DNA of 64,000 bases from contig NZ_OY762614.1 of NCBI RefSeq assembly GCF_963666145.1, positions 4,950,501-5,014,500 on the forward strand, read 5' to 3'. Under the pieces are notes generated by a model. That model made no database searches, had not been told where the DNA came from, and saw only the letters and a program-made list of their open reading frames with translations. Position numbers and translations under genes: made by a program. Source of the stretch: an uncultured Desulfobacter sp. (GTDB lineage Bacteria; Desulfobacterota; Desulfobacteria; Desulfobacterales; Desulfobacteraceae). Positions 17,307 through 26,001 of this stretch are shown here, piece after piece (the first letter of the stretch is position 1; every line of letters starts with the position of its first letter).

Positions 17307-17687
17307 TCATTTTTTCGATTGCTCTTGCATTAGCCGTTCACTCATCCCCGGACGTTCATAACCATATACTTCCTTCGACCAAGTTGCTGACCAATCTGCA
17401 AGCGGAACAATAAATGAACGTAACTCTTTCCCTCTTTCCGTTAAAACGTAGCCATCAAGACTTCTTGCAACAATTTCTGCATTACGTAAATCCTTTAGCC
17501 GACTATTAAGGACGGATGGAGAGACCCCTCCACAGCGATCCTGAAGATCTCTAAATGAACATGGATTGTCCCCGAGGTACCAAAGAATGCCTAACGCCCA
17601 ACGCTTTCCTAAAAGGTCAAAGAGTGCATTGATTGGTGAACCGGAACTTGAACCTCGAACCTTTTTACCAGGCTGTAATGAAGGCAT
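17307..17687 (-). CDS. HxlR-family transcriptional regulator
   Basis: The frame is open from 17765, but the ATG at 17687 fits best: it lies one base after the tautomerase stop with GAGG 11 bp upstream, giving 126 aa. The winged-helix core is ALFDLLGKRWALGILWYLGD, FRDLQDRCGGVSPSVLNSRLKDL and DGYVLTERGKEL, all diagnostic of HxlR proteins, which usually respond to electrophiles or redox signals. It forms an operon with the tautomerase gene. Confidence 0.9.
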   Translation of the reverse strand: MPSLQPGKKVRGSSSGSPINALFDLLGKRWALGILWYLGDNPCSFRDLQDRCGGVSPSVLNSRLKDLRNAEIVARSLDGYVLTERGKELRSFIVPLADWSATWSKEVYGYERPGMSERLMQEQSKK

Positions 17688-17688
17688 C

Positions 17689-17889
17689 TTAGAAAGATGC
17701 CTCAGCAATGATCTCAGCTCGTGTTTTGCCTGCGAGCCCGATAGATTCATTTGGGTATTCATCAATAAAAACTACATACTTGTCTGCAGGAACTTTAGTT
17801 ATTTCCACTGCGGTTTTAGTGATTTCTCTGATTAAACGAGTTTTTTGTTCTTGATCAATTGGATGAATAGCAACAGTAATAACAGGCAT
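17689..17889 (-). CDS. 4-oxalocrotonate tautomerase family protein
   Basis: The 66-aa product begins MPVITVAIHPIDQEQKTRLI, so processing of Met leaves the catalytic Pro1 of this family. The rest (REITKTAVEITKVPADKYVVF, then a short C-terminal arm) matches the length and fold of 4-OT subunits, which assemble as hexamers. CTCCTT complement (AAGGAG) lies upstream of the start. It is cotranscribed with HxlR. The natural substrate is unknown. Confidence 0.9.
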   Translation of the reverse strand: MPVITVAIHPIDQEQKTRLIREITKTAVEITKVPADKYVVFIDEYPNESIGLAGKTRAEIIAEASF

Positions 17890-18278
17890 AATTTTCTCCT
17901 TCGATTAATTTAATTGCTACGTATTTAATAGCATGATACGAAAACAGTAGCAATGAGATTTTTATTCCGATTATTTTATGCAAAGGGCTATCCCTCAAAA
18001 ATTTCCCAAAACACCCAAAGCAAATTAAAAATTTAGAATAGATCGGGAAATGCCTATACTGTGGACATGTGTACTTGATCTGTTATTGGTGAGGGCCGCT
18101 GAACTTCAAATAGTCCGGGTCAATACCATTAAGGCTCGCCTCAAGTTTTCTATATTTCCGGCCCATCAGAGATGTTTGGCAGACGCTATTTATTAATGTA
18201 CAATGTTATTTTTTCCAATCACTATCAGACACCGTTTGCACTATAACGTAGCAGAATGGAAATACAATGGATTGGCGG
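17890..18278. other. Intergenic region with dispersed repeat
   Basis: It contains ATACCATTAAGGCTCGC (18123-18139), identical over 17 bases to 4397-4413, followed by the related CTCAAGTTTTCTATATTTCC. No gene is supported. Confidence 0.5.
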
Positions 18279-19112
18279 TTATAATACGGACTTTTCGTTT
18301 ACAGAAGTGTAATGGCTGATGGCTGACCGAATACTATTAAACATGCTGACATCTCCAAAGCAAATCAATTTTGCGAAATAGTTTTCTTTTAAGTTTAATG
18401 AACGGAAAATTTGCTTTTCTAGCATTCCTTTATTCCAAAGCAAGATAATATTGCCATATAGATTTTCCAGAAAATCCAATTTATTTTTTATGTGTTGCCT
18501 ACCATTTTTCCGTTTTGGAGAGTGACAGCATAAAAGAATCTCAAAGTCTAACGATAGGAGTTTTTTTAAGGATTCGATTTGTTCTCCTATATTTTCGTCT
18601 GATCTAAAGTATTTTATTCTATCGCCCAAATAGAGATCACCAGAAAAAACTATACCTTGATTTTTTATAAAATATGAGGTGTGATCTTTTGAATGCCCCG
18701 GAGTATAAACAGGAACCATTTTTCCCAATAGTGTATCAATTTCTTGAGGGACAAATTTAACATTTGTTGGTGTAGCTTTTCCCCACATATACTTTTGATA
18801 AGGTAAAATTTTAAAAGGTATTCTCATATTTTCTATAGTTTTTTCGTGAGCAAATATCTCTGCACATAGAAGTCGGTTTATTGAATTGGCGTTACCACTG
18901 TGATCTTCATGGTAATGGGTTAAATAAACACGCTTAATGTTGTTTTTAGATGCAATTTTTAAAACTTCTTTTTGCATGTGAGATTGACCAGTATCCATCA
19001 TTACATCTCCGAAGACATAACAATACACTGTCATCAAAGGGGAGCCTATTAAAGACCAACCTAATTCATACGATTTAATTTGATCGAAACGGTGTTTTTT
19101 TAATAGCCTCAT
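18279..19112 (-). CDS. Metallo-beta-lactamase fold hydrolase
   Basis: The 277-aa protein has the dinuclear metal motif HYHEDHSGNA (H66, H68, D70, H71), a further histidine in YTPGHSKDHTSYF, the bridging aspartate in VFSGDLYLGD and a last histidine in LLCCHSPK. The architecture is that of small MBL-fold hydrolases acting on thioesters, lactones or phosphoesters. No signal peptide. It stands alone; a distant family member lies at 57898-58659. Confidence 0.88.
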   Translation of the reverse strand: MRLLKKHRFDQIKSYELGWSLIGSPLMTVYCYVFGDVMMDTGQSHMQKEVLKIASKNNIKRVYLTHYHEDHSGNANSINRLLCAEIFAHEKTIENMRIPFKILPYQKYMWGKATPTNVKFVPQEIDTLLGKMVPVYTPGHSKDHTSYFIKNQGIVFSGDLYLGDRIKYFRSDENIGEQIESLKKLLSLDFEILLCCHSPKRKNGRQHIKNKLDFLENLYGNIILLWNKGMLEKQIFRSLNLKENYFAKLICFGDVSMFNSIRSAISHYTSVNEKSVL

Positions 19113-19563
19113 AGCTCATCGCTTCGGCGGTTAACTGCCTATTCTAAGAATCAACAATATTGGAGATTATCCTTATCGTTGCCCAAATTACAAGAAAAAA
19201 AACCTGAGCCCTCATACCATGATTGAACACCATGGCTTTTCTTATTTGACACAGGAATGTTAATCGTATCTTCACATTCATTGATGTTTCTTGATATTGA
19301 ATGAAAATGAGAATCAATTGGATTGAAGCTCCTGATTGCCATTCGGAAGGTAAAGGACTTAAACTTCTGGAGTTCAACTTTTACAGAGCGTTTCTTTGAT
19401 CCGTTTACATTATTAATTAATTGTTGTCTAACCTCAATATAACAACTTATTGATATTTAATTTCATACAGTTAGTTTCTGTAAAATGATTTGGACTCATC
19501 AATTTTATTTTAAATTTGCATGCCCATCCTTAATTTAACTCTAAAATCAAGGAGCACCAAATT
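19113..19563. other. Intergenic region upstream of the TIR gene
   Basis: No supported gene. Two overlapping minus-strand frames near 19150-19377 have no start signal or recognisable product. AAGGAGC near 19549 is the ribosome site of the TIR gene. Confidence 0.4.
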
Positions 19564-20355
19564 ATGAAAATTTTTGTAAGTTGGAGTGGAGAAATAAGTA
19601 GAGAGGTTGCTAAGCTGCTTAAAAAATGGCTTCCAAGGTCTTTATCAGATATCGAATTATTTGTTTCGGAAGTTGATATCAAAGCTGGCGAGCGTTGGGC
19701 AGGTGTTTTGAGTAACGAGCTTTCCGTTAGACAATACGCAATTGTCTGTTTAACTTCAGATAATGCCGAGTCAGCATGGTTAAATTTTGAAGCTGGGGCA
19801 ATATCAAAAATCATAAATGAAAGTTATGTTGCCCCTTTTTTATTCAATGTTGAAATTTCAAATATCGATGGTCCACTATCCCAGTTTCAAGCAAAAAAAG
19901 CGACTTTAGAGGGTTATAAAGATCTCCTCAAATCAATTAACTCACTAATTGATAAGCCGAAACCAGAAAGCGAAATAGAAGAAACCCTTGAAATATTCTG
20001 GCCCAAAATTAAAGAAGAACTTGAAAATGCAAATCAAAACGGGAATATAGATAAAGTTAGTCGTGATACTAAATCAATATTAAGTGATGTAATCTTTTCA
20101 ATTAACGATCTCCGCGAACAAGTAACAACAATTGAGAACAAAGTTAGCCCAACATCCTCGCCAACCTCAAGATTGGAGCTAATTTCTAATCTTATCTCCT
20201 ACGCAGAAAAAAATTGCAACGATGAAGCATTGTCAAATATAGCAAAGTTCTGCCAAATGGAAGTTAATCGGGTGTTTTCTGATCGAGTATTATCCGAGAA
20301 TGAAATCGCTTATGGCCAAAAGCTTAGAAAAAAACTCTCGGAACATACAAATTAA
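19564..20355 (+). CDS. TIR-domain protein (candidate NADase defense effector)
   Basis: The 263-aa protein starts with the TIR strand MKIFVSWSGE; DIELFVSEVDIKAGERW and YAIVCLTSDN follow, and E77 in WLNFEAGAIS sits where the catalytic glutamate of NAD-cleaving TIR domains lies. The TIR part ends near residue 150. Residues 150-263 are helical and charged and may oligomerise or sense a trigger. AAGGAG lies upstream. The gene meets a small HTH gene tail to tail with overlapping stops. Bacterial TIR proteins act in abortive anti-phage systems; no ThsA or cyclase partner is seen here, so the system type is open. Confidence 0.82.
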   Translation: MKIFVSWSGEISREVAKLLKKWLPRSLSDIELFVSEVDIKAGERWAGVLSNELSVRQYAIVCLTSDNAESAWLNFEAGAISKIINESYVAPFLFNVEISNIDGPLSQFQAKKATLEGYKDLLKSINSLIDKPKPESEIEETLEIFWPKIKEELENANQNGNIDKVSRDTKSILSDVIFSINDLREQVTTIENKVSPTSSPTSRLELISNLISYAEKNCNDEALSNIAKFCQMEVNRVFSDRVLSENEIAYGQKLRKKLSEHTN

Positions 20356-20570
20356 CGTCCATAATTAGGGAATATTGCGATTATTTCATAGTCATTTCCT
20401 GTTAAGTTATTAATTGCGTCTACAACTTTAGCTTGCGTTGTAGGCGCACCATTACTACGCTCATTATAAATTTTTCCAATAGTTGTTGATGAAAAACCAG
20501 ACTTTCGACAAATTTCAGCCTGAGTTATTCGCTCATTCTCTAACACTCTTCTAAAATTATTGGTTGCCAT
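20352..20570 (-). CDS. Small XRE-type HTH protein
   Basis: The 72-aa product has ERITQAEICRKSGFSSTTIGKIYNERSNG, a standard Cro/C1 helix-turn-helix with N-terminal start MATNNFRRVLEN. GGGAGC in the complement precedes the start. It converges with the TIR gene and shares the 4 bases of both stops. A local regulator is the simplest role; pairing with the TIR protein is inferred from position. Confidence 0.75.
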   Translation of the reverse strand: MATNNFRRVLENERITQAEICRKSGFSSTTIGKIYNERSNGAPTTQAKVVDAINNLTGNDYEIIAIFPNYGR

Positions 20571-20811
20571 TTGCTCCCTCCGAAGTCACTGAAACGTATA
20601 CTCAAAAATAGATGAAATGCCGATTTATAAAAACTTGCCCAAGTTTGTATAACCTTTAGCAACCTTTGGCAACCTTTGGCAACCCAATTAATATCATTCT
20701 AATGGAAAGCTAATTATCTATCAGCAATGATGCTGTGAGTTTGTAATTATAGATTATATAAATTAGCTGAGACGCCAATAGTGTTTCAACGTTAATTTTT
20801 TTTATAATGTT
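20571..20811. other. Intergenic gap up to transposon copy 2
   Basis: Contains three tandem CAACCTTTGG-like units (GCAACCTTTA, GCAACCTTTG, GCAACCTTTG) near 20660-20690, upstream of the HTH gene, possibly operator sites. The last 6 bases AATGTT are the target duplicate of the transposon. Confidence 0.5.
20655..20691. repeat. Three short tandem repeats upstream of the HTH gene
   Basis: The unit AGCAACCTTTGGC or GGCAACCTTTGGC appears three times in a row with a fourth partial GGCAACCC. It lies about 90 bp upstream of the HTH start on the minus strand. Direct repeats in such a place are often regulator-binding sites; no test possible from sequence alone. Confidence 0.5.
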
Positions 20812-20875
20812 TGACCAGCTTTAAAAAGTGTAACGCTTATCCCCGATATTCATAACGAAATAATGTAACGGCCAG

Positions 20876-20953
20876 ATACCCCGCCGCCATATCCCGCCAA
20901 GAAAATCATAAAATCATACCCCGCATGCCTATCCCGCCGATAGACCCCGCCGC
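20876..20953 (+). repeat. CCCCGCC unit cluster, copy 2
   Basis: Same cluster as in copy 1, with one change (ATATCCCGCC for the second unit). It begins about 65 bp inside the left end. Confidence 0.6.
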
Positions 20954-21008
20954 TGATTTGTTCAAAATTTGCTACATATAATCTCCCTGATTCGAATCTT
21001 GGAGAAAA

Positions 21009-21359
21009 ATGATGGCAAAGAATTCTCGTGGAAAACGCCCTTGCTCTATTTGCCGAAAATGGTTTGCTCCTGATGTAAGACAAAAAGGCCGACAGAGAAC
21101 ATGTGGTCCAGCTTGCCAAAATGAGCTTCATCGCAGGCAATGTGAAAATTGGAACAGGAAAAATAAAGCTGTCTCCAAAAATAATTATCTGGCAAAAAAG
21201 CTTGAAGAGGCAGAGAACCTTCAAACATCCGGAAAATTGCCTGTTTTGCCATTGGACGTTATTGAAACAGAATACGGTATCAAGCCGGCAATTATCGCCC
21301 AATATCTGGTCACCCAGGTTATCAGCCACATCAAAGAAAAAATTCGAGAATTCCCATAA
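21009..21359 (+). CDS. Small zinc-finger-like protein of the transposon (copy 2)
   Basis: The 116-aa product has the same cysteine pattern as the copy 1 protein (CSICRKWF, TCGPACQ, RRQC). It differs at about five residues, mostly conservative, while the transposase genes of the two copies are nearly identical. Function unknown; it opens the operon and could bind the transposon ends. Confidence 0.75.
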   Translation: MMAKNSRGKRPCSICRKWFAPDVRQKGRQRTCGPACQNELHRRQCENWNRKNKAVSKNNYLAKKLEEAENLQTSGKLPVLPLDVIETEYGIKPAIIAQYLVTQVISHIKEKIREFP

Positions 21360-21368
21360 ATACCTCTG

Positions 21369-21538
21369 ACTAATCGAATATTGATTTCAAGAGACAAGGT
21401 TAGGATAACCTATTGTAATATTAAGATATACAAACAGACTAATCGAATTTCGATCCTAAGAGGCATCATGTGCGTAAGTTGTTGATAATATATATGGATA
21501 CAAACCGAGTAATCAGTATTTCAGTTCAAGAGGCAACT
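21369..21538 (+). repeat. Three diverged direct repeats at about 69-70 bp spacing (copy 2)
   Basis: Units start at 21370, 21439 and 21509 (ACTAATCGAATATTGATTTC, ACTAATCGAATTTCGATCCT, AGTAATCAGTATTTCAGTTC), each ending AAGAGGCA or AAGAGACA. Intervals differ from copy 1 more than the coding parts do. Confidence 0.7.
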
Positions 21539-21603
21539 GACAGCCGGCCCTGACCGGTGATATAAAAAAGGCCTCTGAAATTCTAAAAATAAGGAGGTGT
21601 CTC

Positions 21604-21960
21604 ATGGCTAACAGATTTTCATCCCGGGAATTATTTGAACTGAGGAACAATATCCCTGTGGATATGCTGATCAGGGATCATTTACAGATTCCATCTAAAA
21701 CCAGGGATGGCTATTTCCGTTTCCTTTGCCCTGTGTGCAATGAGTTTCAAACCGCTGTAAATCCAGGCACGAACCTGGCCAGGTGCTTCAGATGCGAAAA
21801 AAATTTTAATACCATCGATCTTGTCATGAAAATCAAGGGATATGGATTCCGGGACAGCGTCCTGTTTTTGAAGCAGATAAATACTGCCCACCAGGTTCCG
21901 GCATCAAAGATAGCTGCCTTGGTCGCTGCAATCGGCAAACCCATGCCGGGAGGGCAATGA
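21604..21960 (+). CDS. Primase-type (CHC2-like) zinc ribbon protein (copy 2)
   Basis: The 118-aa protein carries CPVCNEFQTAVNP and ARCFRCEKNFNTIDLVMKI as in DnaG zinc domains. AAGGAGG lies 7 bp before the ATG. The first 70 codons differ from copy 1 at several bases; from about codon 73 on the two copies are identical. Its stop overlaps the start of the next gene. Confidence 0.8.
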   Translation: MANRFSSRELFELRNNIPVDMLIRDHLQIPSKTRDGYFRFLCPVCNEFQTAVNPGTNLARCFRCEKNFNTIDLVMKIKGYGFRDSVLFLKQINTAHQVPASKIAALVAAIGKPMPGGQ

Positions 21961-22520
21961 GTATGAAACGGTTGGCCAAGCTTGAAACCCTGATTGCCCG
22001 GAATCAGGAGTGTTTTTCCAAAATCGGCAAGGCCTTGAAAGAAATTCGTGACAATCGTTTGTATAAGCAGGCTCTGTTTGAATCATTCGAAACATATACC
22101 AGGGCGCGATGGGATATGGGAAAATCCCATGCTTACCGCCTGATCAAATTTTATGAAGTCATCTATAATCTGTCCCCAATTGGGGACACGTTACCGGCCA
22201 ACGAATCCCAGGCACGGCCTCTTACTCAACTGGATTCCATAGAACAGCGCCAACTTTGGAAGGAGATTATAGAAAGCGGCATGGAGTTAACCGCGCGTAA
22301 CATCAAAAAATTTATCGACTCCCGAAAAACGGCATCGGTAACCAAACCGGATCTGACGGATCAAATTTCGAATGAATACATGGCTGTTGTAAAGGCAATG
22401 CTTGAACAGGTCCGTGTGGCACAGCATGATCATTGGCAGCAGACCTCTCGCCCGGCTGCATTGTTGTGGCATCGGGTCATACACGAAAAGATTGTATCAA
22501 CGGGGGCAGATAATGGATGA
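21957..22520 (+). CDS. HTH-like/ParB-like accessory protein of the transposon (copy 2)
   Basis: The 187-aa product is identical to the copy 1 protein except for one residue (DTLPAN instead of DRLPAN). Key segments are YTRARWDMGKSHAYRLIKFY and NESQARPLTQLD. It overlaps both neighbours (4 bp upstream, 8 bp downstream), so it is translationally coupled to the zinc ribbon protein and the transposase. Confidence 0.65.
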   Translation: MSMKRLAKLETLIARNQECFSKIGKALKEIRDNRLYKQALFESFETYTRARWDMGKSHAYRLIKFYEVIYNLSPIGDTLPANESQARPLTQLDSIEQRQLWKEIIESGMELTARNIKKFIDSRKTASVTKPDLTDQISNEYMAVVKAMLEQVRVAQHDHWQQTSRPAALLWHRVIHEKIVSTGADNG

Positions 22521-24177
22521 CCTGAGCATTGACGACCGCTTCCATTTACTGCTGCATAAAAAAATCATGAATAAAATCGGATCTGCCAAGAGAAGATCCA
22601 AAAAATATTACAAGGACCAGTACAAGAAAACCGGGATTATCCCGGTACCCCTTTTGCTGGTTGAAAAAGGAATTATGGATGGCCGCAAGTGCAGCGGGCG
22701 CCCCAAGGTTATAGACGAGCAAACAAAAAGGCGGTTTATTGAAATGGTCAAGGCGTCATGCGATCCGTCATCTCAGGGGTTCATTTTTATCACCCGAAGA
22801 GCCAGGACCATTAAAAATTACCACTGCTGGCTCGAGGAAGAGTTGGGTAAAACAATCAGCCTTCCGGCACTTCGGCGATGCGCCAAAAGGGAGAATCTCA
22901 AATTTTATCTGGAAAAAGAGGACGATCAGGAGCCGTCACCGGCACGTTATAGCTTCAAATCGGTTCCGGTGTTTGCCTTGATCCAGGTTGACGGTTGCAA
23001 GTTCCAATATTTAAGAATCAGAGATGAACGTGGAAACTGGCAGAAACCGCAGGTGATTGAAATATTTGATACCGGTTCCAGGAAGCTGTTCATCCTGGAA
23101 TTCTATTTTACCGAAAGTAATCTGAACTCTGTGGACCTTTTTACCCGTTTTTTGTTATGCACCCCTTTTCCTTTGAAAACAATCGGCATCAGGCCCGACC
23201 AGGCAAAGGGATTTTTAAATTTAAAGCGTCCCATTAATGCCATTAACCTTGCGCATTCTACGCCAGGCGGTTTTTATTTGGCGCCGGATTTTTCAAGGGC
23301 GCATTCACCAAAAGATAAGGCGCATCTGGAATCTTCACACCGGAGCCTGCATAATTTTGAAATACGGATTATCAAAGCCTTTGAGGACAGGATTGTGAAA
23401 ACCGTTACCGAGTATAACTTCAAACGGGGAAGAAAGGAAAAAGTCACTGTAACCCTACTTGATATCACCCTTGATGAATTGAGAAGCAGCACTGTGCTCC
23501 GCCAATACCGTGACGAACATAATCATACACAACATTATTTTACTGAAGACGGCGTGGTCAGTGCCTGGGTGCCGGCACAGAAGTTTGATGATTTTTTGTC
23601 AAACCAGGCAGACACCCTGAATTTTATCCCGGAGCAGGTTCAAGAATATATGAAATATGGTTACAGAAAAATCAAAGCCACCGTATCCAAGAACAGAACT
23701 ATCCGCCATGACAAACGCGATTTTTATGTGACCAGTGGTGCAGACCGGTTCAGCAAGCATAAAAGTACACCGGTAAAGATATCCAGATACAGGGACAAAC
23801 TTTTTATCTTTGAGCCCAGTGAAGACGGAATACTTCTGGGCGAAGCCATTGCAAAAAAGCCGTTTGACAGGCCACCTGCACCAGCGCCTGATCCTGTACC
23901 CGATGAACTCGACACCATTATCGCTCTTTTGGAAAAGCACAATATGGCCGTTGACCGGCCTATTTTAATCGAAGTTTACCATAAGGGCCTTTCCCTATCC
24001 CGGGCGGAGCAAGTACTTCATCATAATCAATCAAGGTACGCAGATTACATGAAAAAAATGGACCAGCCTGAGGAACGTAAAAAACAGGCTTTGTTCAATG
24101 CATTTATGCTTGATTGCCAAAAATCGTTAACTACGAATCGAGTGGCGACTTATGCATCCCTCGGAGATATGACATGA
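22513..24177 (+). CDS. DDE transposase (Mu/TniA/IstA-like rve fold)
   Basis: The ATG at 22513 overlaps the upstream stop and gives 554 aa; an upstream frame extension is in another gene. An HTH region fills residues 60-130 (RPKVIDEQTKRRFIEM, LPALRRCAKRENLKF). The integrase core has D160 in FALIQVDGCKFQYL, D229 in RPDQAKGF and E273 in KAHLESSHRSLH. A C-terminal Mu-type beta-barrel (HDKRDFYVTSGADRFSKHKS) and a helical tail follow. It needs the AAA+ partner encoded downstream, whose start overlaps this stop. The spacing and length are closer to TniA than to IstA. Confidence 0.85.
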   Translation: MDDLSIDDRFHLLLHKKIMNKIGSAKRRSKKYYKDQYKKTGIIPVPLLLVEKGIMDGRKCSGRPKVIDEQTKRRFIEMVKASCDPSSQGFIFITRRARTIKNYHCWLEEELGKTISLPALRRCAKRENLKFYLEKEDDQEPSPARYSFKSVPVFALIQVDGCKFQYLRIRDERGNWQKPQVIEIFDTGSRKLFILEFYFTESNLNSVDLFTRFLLCTPFPLKTIGIRPDQAKGFLNLKRPINAINLAHSTPGGFYLAPDFSRAHSPKDKAHLESSHRSLHNFEIRIIKAFEDRIVKTVTEYNFKRGRKEKVTVTLLDITLDELRSSTVLRQYRDEHNHTQHYFTEDGVVSAWVPAQKFDDFLSNQADTLNFIPEQVQEYMKYGYRKIKATVSKNRTIRHDKRDFYVTSGADRFSKHKSTPVKISRYRDKLFIFEPSEDGILLGEAIAKKPFDRPPAPAPDPVPDELDTIIALLEKHNMAVDRPILIEVYHKGLSLSRAEQVLHHNQSRYADYMKKMDQPEERKKQALFNAFMLDCQKSLTTNRVATYASLGDMT

Positions 24178-24836
24178 AAGAGGATTTTATCAGTGATAAA
24201 CGAAGAGTCTCATACCTGTCTGCCACTTATAATAGGATATACAGGGGCCAAAGCGTACTCATTGAAGGAGATTTTGGCGCAGGAAAAACTCGGTTTTTAA
24301 AACTGCTGCGGCCTAAAAAGCTCCATGCCGTATGGGTCGAGTCTCTGTTCAACATCCATGAAACCCTGGCATCCATACTCAAGGAATTGAATTATGAGGC
24401 CACCGCCACCTACCGCCGGACTCCCCAGTACCTGAAAACGATCTGCAACCTATCCAATTGTTTTATCATCATAGATGAAGCCAATGATCTGGACTCCCGG
24501 GTCTGGCCATATCTCAAACGAATTATTGATGCCGGTGTTCCCATCGTATTTGCAGGGCTCCCAAAGGTCAGAACCCATCTGAGCCGGAATCATCCCGATA
24601 TACTCAGCCGGCTCAAAACTCTGATTTTATACCCCATAGAGGTCGAAGACTTCATCGAAAAATACAAAGATATCCAGCAGGAAGCCGTTGAACAAATTTA
24701 TATGGCCGTCAAAGGCGATATGAGAAAATTTAAAGAAATATGTACAGACTGCCAGGACAGGGCAAAGGAGTTGAATCACAACTTTGTTGATATCAACCTT
24801 GCTCTGGAATTTATATCCGATCTCCCTCCCCAGTAA
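24174..24836 (+). CDS. AAA+ ATPase of the transposon, TniB/IstB-like (copy 2)
   Basis: The 220-aa protein has Walker A GDFGAGKTR, Walker B CFIIIDEAND and FAGLPKVRTHLSR (sensor/arginine finger region). It should load on target DNA and license the transposase. An imperfect stem of AGGCCACC and GGCCTGGTGG follows the stop at about 24865-24896. Confidence 0.88.
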   Translation: MKEDFISDKRRVSYLSATYNRIYRGQSVLIEGDFGAGKTRFLKLLRPKKLHAVWVESLFNIHETLASILKELNYEATATYRRTPQYLKTICNLSNCFIIIDEANDLDSRVWPYLKRIIDAGVPIVFAGLPKVRTHLSRNHPDILSRLKTLILYPIEVEDFIEKYKDIQQEAVEQIYMAVKGDMRKFKEICTDCQDRAKELNHNFVDINLALEFISDLPPQ

Positions 24837-25117
24837 TCCTTATCACAATTTATCTGTACGAACAGGCCACCTTTGGTTACGCCGAGGATGGCCTGGTGGT
24901 GTCTCTTTCTTATATTAAGGATGCCGCTTGATGCTTGTTCTACCTTTAAAATTTTGAAACCACAGATCATTTTTGATTTTTTAGTGTACCGTTACATTAT
25001 TTTGTAACTTCGTTTTTGATGGCACTTTCGTTTAACTCACTTAAATCACATTGAAAATATATGCTTCTTGTTTGGTGGGGCAAGCCTCAACACCGTTACA
25101 GTATTTGAAGCTCGTCA

Positions 25118-25331
25118 AATGTTAATTGGGTGGGTATTTTACCGTATGAAATAATACAATTTTTTAAGGAATATTTGAGTGACAGATATGTCTATAGAGG
25201 CTCGCTTAAGCCTACCTTAAAACGGTCTTCAATTACAGAAGTATTGTTGAGAGGGAGTCCGGGTGAAATTTCCGTGCAATATGGAAACACCTATCTTAAT
25301 TTTACATAGACAGCCTTTGTTTGATTTGGCT
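25118..25331. other. Intergenic gap with dispersed repeat
   Basis: Begins with the AATGTT target duplicate. GAGTGACAGATATGTCTATA (25177-25196) and GGCTCGCTTAAG follow; the 28 bases from 25177 match 4303-4330 at 23 positions. No gene seen. Confidence 0.55.
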
Positions 25332-25631
25332 CTATCTAAAAAATGTTTTTGAATCGACGATATTTCCTGACTGATCATCTATTTTAACAATGGTACCGCC
25401 CTTTCCTAAGGCATTTGATTTAACAATCCAGTAATTACCCTCGTCAAAATATCGGTATTTTATATCAATAGGTTCATTAAATATCAAATTTTGATTCAAA
25501 GCCCAATCTTTTGTGATTTGAGATACTTGATCTTTTGTCAATTTAGCGTTTTTCTCAGAAATCACATCACCAGATTTTATTTTTTTTTGACCTAATCCAA
25601 TAAACTTTTTTAGATTAATCATTTGAAACAT
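25332..25631 (-). CDS. Small PepSY-like protein, candidate immunity protein
   Basis: The 99-aa product has LTKDQVSQITKDWALNQNL and YFDEGNYWIVKSNALGKGGT with IVKIDDQSGNIVDSKTFF, which resembles the single PepSY/cystatin-like fold of small toxin-immunity proteins. Its ATG overlaps a TAA that ends a decayed reading frame upstream (TAATG), so it was coupled to the gene whose relics lie at 25632-25990. Function as immunity is inferred from context. Confidence 0.55.
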   Translation of the reverse strand: MFQMINLKKFIGLGQKKIKSGDVISEKNAKLTKDQVSQITKDWALNQNLIFNEPIDIKYRYFDEGNYWIVKSNALGKGGTIVKIDDQSGNIVDSKTFFR

Positions 25632-25990
25632 TATCTCTTATTCACTAATTTCTTTGGTTTGGTCGCCGAATAGTATATGTTTAAACTCATTCCTTGAAAA
25701 ATAAAACCACTTCCTATTAGGCCTCCGACCTCTGGTAAACAAGGAGAGATTCTCTCTCCTGCTACAACTCCTACTCTTATAAAAGGGTGTTGGAATCAAT
25801 CAAATTTTCAACTGAGTCTAAACTGCCTACGCGCTTGAATTTCGATTTTTTAAGACCCGGTAGTCCATTTCTATCGTTATAAAATCTGAAATTTGTTTTT
25901 TGCCGCAATTTTTATGTTAGATAGTGGCCTTGCTTATACTTCAGATACAACGGTATTAACTGAATCAATCGGTTCAAAAAAATCAGCATT
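25632..25990 (-). pseudogene. Relics of a polymorphic-toxin C-terminal region
   Basis: On the minus strand two short frames read like consecutive parts of one protein: first KSKFKRVGSLDSVENLIDSN, then, after a shift, IRVGVVAGERISPCLPEVGG and GSGFIFQGMSLNIYYSATKP, which ends in KKLVNKR and a stop overlapping the next start. The VGSLDSVENLI phrase is typical of the linker before toxin tips. At least one frameshift and a stop separate the parts. The upstream toxin body probably lies beyond the transposase at 26002-27552. Confidence 0.55.
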
Positions 25991-26001
25991 GAAATTAAAT
26001 T

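Larger units (their letters stand above)
20812..25117 (+). mobile_element. Five-gene transposon, copy 2 (intact)
   Basis: The 4306-bp element has the same ends as copy 1 (TGACCAGCTTTAAAAAGTGT on the left; the inverted right end is TGACGAGCTTCAAATACTGT) and a different 6-bp duplication, AATGTT (20806-20811, 25118-25123). All five genes are on the plus strand and open. TGTAACG boxes recur near both ends (CCGTTACATTATTTTGTAAC near 24989 on the right). The gene content, a DDE transposase plus AAA+ ATPase with two zinc proteins and a ParB-like protein, does not match any named transposon family I know. Confidence 0.95.

Noticed and set aside
4637..25117. A composite transposon made of both five-gene copies with the genes between as cargo.
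   Set aside because: Each copy has its own matching 6-bp duplication, which shows two independent insertions. The outer flanks (GCCGAA and AATGTT) do not match each other.
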